From contig NC_092864.1 in NCBI RefSeq assembly GCF_032062135.1, forward strand, positions 21,377,073 through 21,441,072: a DNA stretch of 64,000 bases, read 5' to 3'. Source of the stretch: Pyxicephalus adspersus. Its lineage: Eukaryota > Chordata > Amphibia > Anura > Pyxicephalidae. Both the position numbers and the translations under genes were made by a program. The notes under the pieces are model-generated. The model was not told where the DNA came from. It made no database searches and worked only from the letters and a program-made list of their open reading frames with translations. Shown here one piece after another: positions 56,281 through 64,000 of this stretch. How positions within the stretch are numbered: position 1 is the stretch's first letter; each line of letters starts with the position of its first letter.

Positions 56281-57045
56281 TAGACCCGAAGCTAAGGAAG
56301 GAAGCATAAGGGCAGGGACTAAATGACAGAGGGTGGTTACAGGGTGAAAGGTTTAAGACAAAGGGGTGGAGGAGATAAGTGCTTACCTGATCAGGTCAGG
56401 CTAAGGCCAGCGAATGGAGCCAACAAGGTCTGGAAGCAGTGGGTGTGATGTAAGTGGTTAGTTGGAGGCCTGAGGTGAAGGCTAATTTTTCCTTCCCTCC
56501 CTTTTAAGGTGGTTCTTGCTTATTGAGCTTTAGTTGAGTAAGGACTGGTGGGTGTGCATGGGGGGGAGTGGTTTGGGTGCCAATTCATGGTTGCGTAGGG
56601 GTTATTAGTACTTGTCATGGTGGCTATGTATGGTGGGTAGGGTCCAAGAAGGGTTCCACTTAAAACAGAAGGAACAAAGAAGGGGACGGAGGAGTGTAAA
56701 TGAAGAGGGTTGCGGAGACTGCTGGAATTTGTCCCTGAGTGCATAGGAGTTGGGGGCCAGATAATTGTAAAAAGGGTATTCTCCGTTAGGTTAAGTGGTA
56801 GAGAATGTCTTCATGGAGCTTGGCCCAAAAAGAATTTGACTGCTGAAAAAAAAAGTGTATAAAGTTGTATTGTTGTGTTTTATGGTTATCTTAAAACGTT
56901 ATATTAATGAAAAGGCTGAAGTTGCCATTTTGCAACAATAAGTTTGTGGTCTTTATTTTTTGGGGAAGAGGTCATGGGGGTGATTATGGTAATGATGAAA
57001 GAACATGATGGTGACCCGATCTATTCTGCCCTAGTTATGTACGTG
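56281..57045 (+). mobile_element. CATGACTG-type retroelement-like repeat, copy 3 (diverged)
   Basis: A purine-rich head (GGAAGGAAGCATAAGGGCAG), TTCCTTCCCTCCC, a GT-rich block (GGTGGGTGTGCATGGGGGGG) and ATTAATGAAAAGGCTGAAG repeat the block order of copies 1 and 2. The bounding CATGACTG and its inverse are not preserved, so limits are approximate. Confidence 0.4.
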
Positions 57046-58352
57046 AATCATGCAAATAGGAGGGGCTGGATAGGTGTTGTATACAGATTCCAAAAAACAA
57101 GCAAGCATTACCATTGATTGTTAGTTATTAGGGGGCAGAACCACCTCTGGCACACCACCAGCTAATAGAAACGTTGACCACAATGTACCTTTATGATGGG
57201 ACCCAAAGTTAGCTCAATCAAGCTTTTTAATCATTTCTAATTGATTTTGTAAGTGGTTTAAATCTCAAAAGCAACCTTATCAGGGAAGGTAAAAAAATTG
57301 TAAATGGGGGGGCAAAAATTAATACACAGTTAAGCACAGCTAAACAAAAGCAACCAAGAAAGCATCCCTGACCTCCCCTAATTGATATGGCCTAAACAAA
57401 TATTGCATGTTGGTAATACTGGTTATTATCCTAATAGGTGCAGAATTAACTGGGTTATTGGAATAAAAGTAAACATATTTTCTGCTGTGCATTTTGAAGA
57501 TGAATTATTCCACAGTAGTTGTTTTAGGTGTTTTTATTGTTTATTAGGAATATGTAAATATCTGATATGCCCACAGCTTGGCTTTACATCAAGGTGGCTA
57601 AGGTCATTGCTCTCCTTTTAAATGAAATAATGAAAAATTTAAATATAAGGCCTTGTATTTATTGAGCTACTCTTGAAAGGAAAAAAGCAGGTTATATGCT
57701 GAGTGTAGAGAAATCAGGGTATTTTTACCATGGCATTTAATTAAGTTTCTTTGGCTCAATGTAAGAATTGCTTGACTGATCAGACTTACCTTCATCAGCT
57801 CTTTCAAAGCTCTCGGCGATAGATGTTTAATATATTTCGGAAGGTTCATACTATAACTCACTATTTAATAGGCACGAGGACAGAAAGTAGGAGGCATTAT
57901 CAGGAATTAAAAGTGTTTGCACCTACAGCACTCTGCGGGAAAAAAGAGCAAAGTGGCTGGGACCTATGCAGGAAAGAGCTAAGGCATCATTTGGCATTGC
58001 TTTTTGTAGTATAGAACAACATTATAGCCTATAAAATATGTATTTTGTCCACGCCAGTGCTGTTCTATATCAAAATCTAGATTTACTTGGATTGGAAGGG
58101 AACTAGAGAGAGCATTTATTTTGACTGTTGTCAGCTTTCATTCCAGATTTTTATAGCCTGCCTGCTCCTACAGATGACTGAATTATCCTTTTAAGTTGCA
58201 GGGTGTGGGAGTTAGCTGGCCATTATTGCTGAATTTGGTGCCAGAAAGAATTTAAATGTTTGCTCACTATAAAGGAAATGCTGCATAACCCAAATAAAAC
58301 AGACTGATATGAAACAAAAAGATAAATGGTTATAGTAGCATTTTTAGGAACT
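57046..58352. other. Intergenic stretch, no gene seen
   Basis: No supported feature. Confidence 0.5.
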
Positions 58353-58356
58353 TTAA

Positions 58357-58683
58357 AGGTGACCTACACTGGCTCCTGGTCCTTTTTAAAGGTAAATCCA
58401 CCAAAGGAGGCCGGTTCTAGGTGATGTCTGATGGACCAAGTCACCCAATGGATCATTTTATGGCTTGGGCATTTTTTTGGTACCCAGTGGTAATATGTAT
58501 TTGCAATAGAGATAGTTCTTCCCTTATCCATATGGAGACTTTGTGTGACCCCACTCATCTTGAAGTCATTATTTAGGTAAAATGAAGAAAATAGATACAT
58601 CAGATATGCAAACCTGGGAGCTAAAACAGCATATGTTCCCCTTGAGTAATTAAGCTGTATACCATAAGAAGCCACAGGTTCAC
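58357..58683. mobile_element. TTAA-flanked MITE, second type
   Basis: TTAA flanks at 58353-58356 and 58684-58687. Left end AGGTGACCTACACTGG; the reverse complement of the right end is GTGAACCTGTGG. T2/Kolobok-like by duplication and end form. The interior is unrelated to the 36811 family. The 117-codon minus-strand frame spans it and is not conserved. Confidence 0.5.
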
Positions 58684-58687
58684 TTAA

Positions 58688-59587
58688 AGCAATTTTTCTG
58701 TGGATGAAGTATTGCAACCAGTAAAGAAATATAAATCCTTAATATGCCCGTTCTGCTGCTATTCACGCTGTTGCAGAGATATAGCAGTTGGAAAATCTGA
58801 ATTAGACACATTTTTGATGTCATATGTGCTGTCCACTCTTGCATGCTGTGATCCCCCCTTCACCCTATTTAGTAACATGGGAGTTAGTAGATGGAACCAC
58901 AGCACACAGAGGGAATCCAAACTTCTGATACACATGGAAGTGTTTAATGTTTAGGACTCTACAACTACAAAGATTGGAAGTGTTGGCAACCCAACAGGTA
59001 AGTACTACTGTTTGCTTTATGTATTTTTTTTTATCTAGCAACACTTTAATATTTTGTCTTCCTGCTACCTATGATATCTTCAGCTTGATTTTCTGCCACC
59101 CATATCTTTATTGAGTAACTAAATAATCCATTTTGATCATAGTTAACATGATACTAGAGATTCCCCTTCATCCACCCACATGTAATAGCACTTGGGCCTG
59201 GCAATAATGCTGACATACTCAGCCCTTTAGTTTGGGGGTAGGGAAGCATGTCATGTACTTCTTCATATCTAAATATATAATAGGCTTTTACTTGATTCCC
59301 AATGATCACTGAAAAGAGCAACATGAAAGTTGTCAAAAAACACAAAGTGAACCTGTGCAATGTAGAGATCCACATTACATTTCCAGTATCTATCAAACAC
59401 TTGTTTATTATTTAAATGGATTTTTCAATTTCAGAAAGAAGAGATAAAACCCCTATATTGAGGATAAGCAGCAATCAACAAAAGGTCCACTGCAACATTT
59501 GTAGACATTTTGCCAAAGGATTCCAAAGCCAAAACTGCACCATGTTCAACTCTGTGGGAAACCCAAAATTGCTTTTTTAATTTGGTA
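58688..59587. other. Intergenic stretch, no gene seen
   Basis: No supported feature. Confidence 0.5.
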
Positions 59588-60120
59588 TAGCAGATGAACA
59601 GTGGAGACTCCAAATGAATACACCCCTGCTGCTTTCCATCCAATGACCTATTTAGAAGTTATTTCCGTTTTTTTTTTGGAGAGCGAAAAGTATCTTTTAA
59701 AACACAGGATTCAGGTTGTTACATTATCATTCATATATCCCCCTTTCCTGGCTCAGTTGATTCTTGTTTTGTTCTGTTATCCTTTATTCTGAGGTGCATG
59801 GAGCTAGAGCCAGACATGGTATGGTGCTGGATCATTCAAAGGACTGCTTCTGAACATTTTTTTTCTTGGACAGCTGCCAGGGAACAGATATACAGAACTG
59901 ATCATATACCTTTGATGTGGTCTTTCACAGTACTGTAATTAACCAATGTGCCGGCTAAAATAGCCGTTTCGGCTTCCGAACTTTTCCTGGAGAGGTCATA
60001 CAGGGCAGGCTTGGACGACAATTCCATCTACTGATTGGGCTTGAATGGAATTGACAACATCACATGCAATTGGATCCACTGTGTGTAATTTAATTCATGC
60101 CCTTCTATAACTAATTTGCA
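59588..60120 (+). repeat. Direct duplicate or repeat family, copy 1
   Basis: GACTCCAAATGAATACACCC, GAGCTAGAGCCAGACATGG, ACAGCTGCCAGGGAACAGAT and TTAACCAATGTGCCGGCTAA recur in order at 63035-63535, offset about 3440 bp, same strand. No terminal repeats seen. It may be a local duplication or two copies of an unknown repeat. Confidence 0.65.
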
Positions 60121-60254
60121 AAGCAACATACTGTATACACTGAGCTATAGTAATCAGGGCACTTTTTTAAATGGTAAAGATAATATATACTTAGTTTAAA
60201 TAATTGCAATGCTTCAGATGCCTAAGGCAGAGCCACCACTTTAAGAACACCATC

Positions 60255-60397
60255 AGCCTGTTTTAATATAGCACTCCAAGACTGAAGAAGATAAACTATC
60301 ATAGAAGAATTTGGGTGATTCATTGCAGGTTTACTGGATCTCCCATTATAGTCTATCTTCCCCAATCTTGGATAACTTTCATAAAATCAGTAAGGCC
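60255..60397. mobile_element. Palindromic MITE, diverged subfamily, copy 2
   Basis: CACTCCAAGACTGAAGAAGA and AACTATCATAGAAGAATTTG on the left; GTTTACTGGATCTCC and CCCAATCTTGGATAACTTTC on the right. Related to 30804-31010. Confidence 0.6.
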
Positions 60398-60959
60398 AGA
60401 CCCTAATAAAATTTCAGGGCATGAACACCATGGAAGTCCAAGTTCAAAACTAACCCCTTTTGCTGCCACTACCTGCACATATCCTAAACTTACCTGAATT
60501 AATTTGCCAAGCAGCACTATTTGAAGTATTTTGCTGCTGAATCAATTTTCTGACATACAAGCTCAAATATATTTTTTTACATGAAAATAAACATAAAGTT
60601 CCAAAACAACACATATTTTAAACATACAGTTTTTTATGGTCACATTATATTAGCACAATGGTTCATCAATTTTTCAGGAAATAATTCTCATGACTGAGGA
60701 GGTCTGGGGGGCCCCAGCAGGCGTCATGTTAGTGTACAAAACCACACTTTGAGCCCTAGGTTTTCCCTAAAATCCTAAAGATGGCATTGTGTTGAATAAA
60801 AAAATTCAAACATATCAACCCTCAAAATTGTTACTATTTTTTTCATTTTTGTTTAAACTTTATTACTATACTATTGCTATCTGACTATTAGGAGAGCATC
60901 TGGCCAACGTGCTGTGTGTCATCGCAATATAAAACACTGTCTGTTCTGTCTGGAGATGT
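60398..60959. other. Intergenic stretch, no gene seen
   Basis: No supported feature. Confidence 0.5.
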
Positions 60960-61602
60960 AATTTGCAGCAGCCAGGAGAACTAAGATAGCAGCCGTCCCT
61001 GCCTCCCTTTAGCCGTGCAGCCTGATGGATTTATGGCATCCCCAGCATCCCTTGTTAGGCTGTTCAGAGCTGAAGGGGATTCCAGAGGCTGATCAGCTCC
61101 TGACTCAGCACTGCCATTGGCTGCTGGGACTTTAAAGCCTCCCTGCTCCCATTCACCAGTGCCCGTTATAGCGTCTGCTGGACTTACCTGTGCTGGAGTG
61201 ATTCTTGAGTGGTTTTCTGTTGCTGACCTTTGCCTGTTTCTGACAACCCACTTGAACTCAGACCTGGACCGACCTTTGCCTGTGACCCTGACTCTGCTTG
61301 CGCCTTTTCCATTGTACCTCGTTTGGTGGACTGATCTCTTGTGTTCGACTTAAGCTTGTTTTCTGGATTCCCTGGTAATTTCTGTACTGTGTATTTGTGG
61401 GCTACTGGTCAGCTGCCGACCTATCACCAGACACCATCCCTTGCGCACTAATAAGTCTTGCAGACTTATCCTGGGGGCAACTGAGTGCTGGGAGATGCAA
61501 CCAGTCTCCTGAGTCTGAGCGGGGGCTGCTATAGGTGAAGACTGCGGCGTTAGATTGGGGGACTGGTATCTGGAGAATACTGGTACTGACCAGGGCCCTA
61601 CA
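60960..61602 (+). mobile_element. Gypsy-like LTR, copy 2
   Basis: A TATA-like GGGACTTTAAAGCC near 61128 is followed by a long CTGACC-rich part, then GCGGGGGCTGCTATAGGTGA, GCGTTAGATTGGGGGACTGG and ACTGGTACTGACCAGGGCC, ending CTACA. Same 3' blocks as 38760-39254. The start is not fixed and no duplication was found. Frames on both strands are within the LTR. Confidence 0.6.
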
Positions 61603-63034
61603 CTGACATTAAACTTTAACAAATCCCCCACTGGGCAATTGGGGGCAAATTTCCCTCAGAAAAAATGACCCTATAAAGACAGCCAGACAATTTCTCTGTC
61701 TTAAAACATTACCATACTATTCTTCGTTTTTTTTCAGGGATGGAGTTTAATCCTGAATTGGGTTCATGTCTACTGTCCTCTCTTTGACATTTTGTATTTT
61801 TGCCTACTGCTGAATGTTCTGTTTAAAACGTTTCTAGAATATGTTGCATCCAACACTTCTTCCAGCAGAAAATTACCTTCCATAGACATTGGTGTTAGAC
61901 TTGGTTCAGTGAATGTCCATCAATGTTCACTGAACCCTTCATGAACCCTGTGTATGTTCTTCCATCTTCAGTGAATAAAGTCATGTTCTAATGACAATGT
62001 TTTTCAGGACAGAATATGGGAGGAACCTCATTTGAGCAGACAGACTTGAGTAGAGGATAGCTATAACCCCCATTTTTTTCTTTGATACTATTGTAGATTT
62101 TGATCACTTCCTGTCATTTGGTGGGGCAAGAAGTAGTGGTAAAAATCTGTAACATAGTCCTGAACAACAGCAAAAACAGATATGATTTCTAATCCACCTA
62201 ATCGTTTTTAGCAAGTTGAATACAAAAACATGGAATACTGACTACATGTATTGTGGATGTACAGGTGAATTTGTTTAAACTGTCTGGTCTGTGCCCTTGT
62301 GAACATCTTGTGTCCTCTCTCCCACACTTTTTAGGGTGGGGGTGATCTGATAAGAAAGTTATGCCGGTCATGCCCCGATGGGTCATGAGAAAGAAAGTAA
62401 CTGGTAAAATACAAAATATATTCTCATATTCTTTTTTTATATTATTATGTAACAAGGAGGTTTAGTCAAAATGGGCTAGCAATGGCCATGGGCCATGTTA
62501 GGATTTGATTAATTGATAGTTGAGATCAGTGTATAATTGTTAACTCCAGATATCATGGAATTGAGTGCTGACGCTGACATTTTCTGGATACACATAAAGA
62601 AAAGCCAGCGTCTCCTTGCCTGACTCTTCCTGGTTAGATAATATGAAAATGCGCACTCCCTGGGGTAAACGGAGTCCTTGCTGCTGGAACTGCTGTGATC
62701 TTGCTGCTGGAACTGTTGCTGTTTTGGACCATTGTACGCATACAATAAAGATAAGTACTAACTTTTAATTAAGCAGTGCCTAAGTGTTTTGTGTTGTTCT
62801 TTAACCCTTCCTGACATTTGTAGACCCACAAATACTTCCACCTTGTTACAGCACTCAATCCAAAGCCAGAAAAACATTTTTGGCCTGACAAACACTTTAA
62901 ATGTTTAAATATATAGAAGAAATCTGAATAGCCTGAACAGGAAGAATTTAGTATCACATTGGAATATTAATCAGTATGTACTCATTAAAAACATGTTTCT
63001 CTAATTACTGAACTGCTTTTCTAATTTGTAATAA
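61603..63034. other. Intergenic stretch, no gene seen
   Basis: No supported feature. GAACTGCTGTGATCTTGCTG is followed directly by a partial copy, GCTGGAACTGTTGCTG, near 62687-62714. Confidence 0.5.
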
Positions 63035-63535
63035 TAGATGATCAGCGGGGGTTCCAAATGAGGGCACTCCTGCTGCTTCCCATCAGAGGACACGCATGAA
63101 AGTTTATTTTTGTTTTTTGAAAGTAAGAAAAAAAAACTTTTGAAAGGTAGAACTCAGGTGATTATACTGTCAATCATCTTCTCTGAGCCCCCTTTTCTGT
63201 CTTAGATTATGCTTTTAGTTTTCCATTATTCAGAGATGTAGGAAGCTAGAGCCGGGAGTGTTATGAAGCTGGAGCACTCGAAGGCCATCTTACAAAAATT
63301 TAGATAGCTGCCAGGGAGCAGATGCATAGAAATGGTCATATAGTCAGCTTTGATATAGTCTATTACAAAATTGTATTTAACCAATGTGCAGGCTAGAATA
63401 GTCATTTACAGCATCATCATGCAACATCTCATGTTTCCAGATTGAGTAGGTCATACAATGTGGGTTGAATGACAAGGACAGCTGCTGACCTTGAACAGTT
63501 GTGTTTCAAGGCAACAAATGTGTATAATTTGCATG
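63035..63535 (+). repeat. Direct duplicate or repeat family, copy 2
   Basis: Counterpart of 59588-60120: GGTTCCAAATGAGGGCACTC, GAAGCTAGAGCCGGGAGTG, ATAGCTGCCAGGGAGCAGAT and TTAACCAATGTGCAGGCTAG. Diverged by many substitutions and small indels, so not recent. Confidence 0.65.
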
Positions 63536-64000
63536 GTTTCCTGTTATTACTTTAATATAGTACATATAAATCCAATCTGAGGCCAAGGTAATATACCTGT
63601 ATTGCTGCTTTCAGCTTTTTTACTCATACATTTCAGTGCTGCTGATCTCCTGCCTTACAGTTGTAAGCATTAGGAGTTCTATAATTTCCATCTTGCATGC
63701 TGTTATTTCCTGCAGAACTTTTGGAGCCCAAGGCAGCTTGTTCCATGGCACTCTAGGCTCATGGGATATGAGTTGGATGGCATCTTATGTTTTATTTTGG
63801 AAGATAATTGGATTTCAGAATGGTGAGTCTACAGACGTCAAGAGGGTTATTATTGCAGCAAGAGTTGCATTTTTGTTTTAACATAGATTATTTTTTTTGT
63901 ATTCTAATAGCAAAGTAGATAATTAACTTTATACATGCACAAAAATACTAAGTAACTAGTAAGGTGAGAGTTTCCTCATTTGTAGGGAAACAAGGGATGC
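63536..64000. other. Intergenic stretch, no gene seen
   Basis: The 81-codon plus frame 63636-63881 has no motif I recognise. Nothing supported. Confidence 0.45.

Overview
This looks like vertebrate nuclear DNA: AT-rich, with no operons, no bacterial gene density and two assembly gaps (932 N and 38 N). The repeat types point to an amphibian, most likely a frog of the ranoid group. They are TTAA-flanked elements of the kind known as T2/Kolobok MITEs in Xenopus, short palindromic MITEs, tRNA-derived SINEs with an (ATT)n tail, Tc1-like relics and Ty3/gypsy-like solo LTRs. The species is an inference from repeat content, since no host gene is present to anchor it.

I found no intact protein-coding gene, no convincing host exon and no tRNA or rRNA gene. 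Most open frames of 60-150 codons are chance frames or lie inside repeats. The only coding-derived sequences are dead transposon genes: a frameshifted Ty3/gypsy pol at about 17.7-19.87 kb with a MITE inserted in it, the C-terminal end of a Tc1 transposase at 16.4 kb (minus strand) and the 5' part of another Tc1 element at 46.76-47.19 kb.

Layout. 0-12 kb: a CpG-rich TA-flanked MITE (1.6 kb), a palindromic MITE (2.8 kb), a CATGACTG-bounded element (5.6 kb), a solo LTR with 4-bp target duplication (7.0 kb), a hAT MITE with 8-bp duplication (9.05 kb), a degenerate minisatellite (10.7 kb) and a second palindromic MITE (11.3 kb). 12-20 kb: two unique stretches resembling conserved non-coding elements (12.9 and 15.7 kb), a second CATGACTG element (14.4 kb), Tc1, SINE and foldback relics and the dead gypsy pol. 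20-35 kb: gap, second copy of the 7-kb LTR in opposite orientation (26.5 kb), second CpG-rich MITE (27.7 kb), foldbacks and a TA-flanked mariner-type MITE (33.8 kb). 35-51 kb: four more candidate regulatory stretches (35.6, 39.7-40.1, 46.1, 50.4 kb) among MITEs, a complete 797-bp solo LTR with 5-bp duplication (41.1 kb), SINEs, a GATA microsatellite and an unusual hairpin (49.2 kb). 51-64 kb: foldback repeats, MITEs, a second pair of LTR-family copies, and two related 0.5-kb segments 3.4 kb apart.

My reading is an intergenic or intronic regulatory desert filled with decayed transposons. Nothing here demonstrates a new biological system. The items most worth a second look are the recurring stem-loop motif seen at five or six places, two long imperfect hairpins (31.5 and 49.2 kb), and the unique CNE-like stretches.
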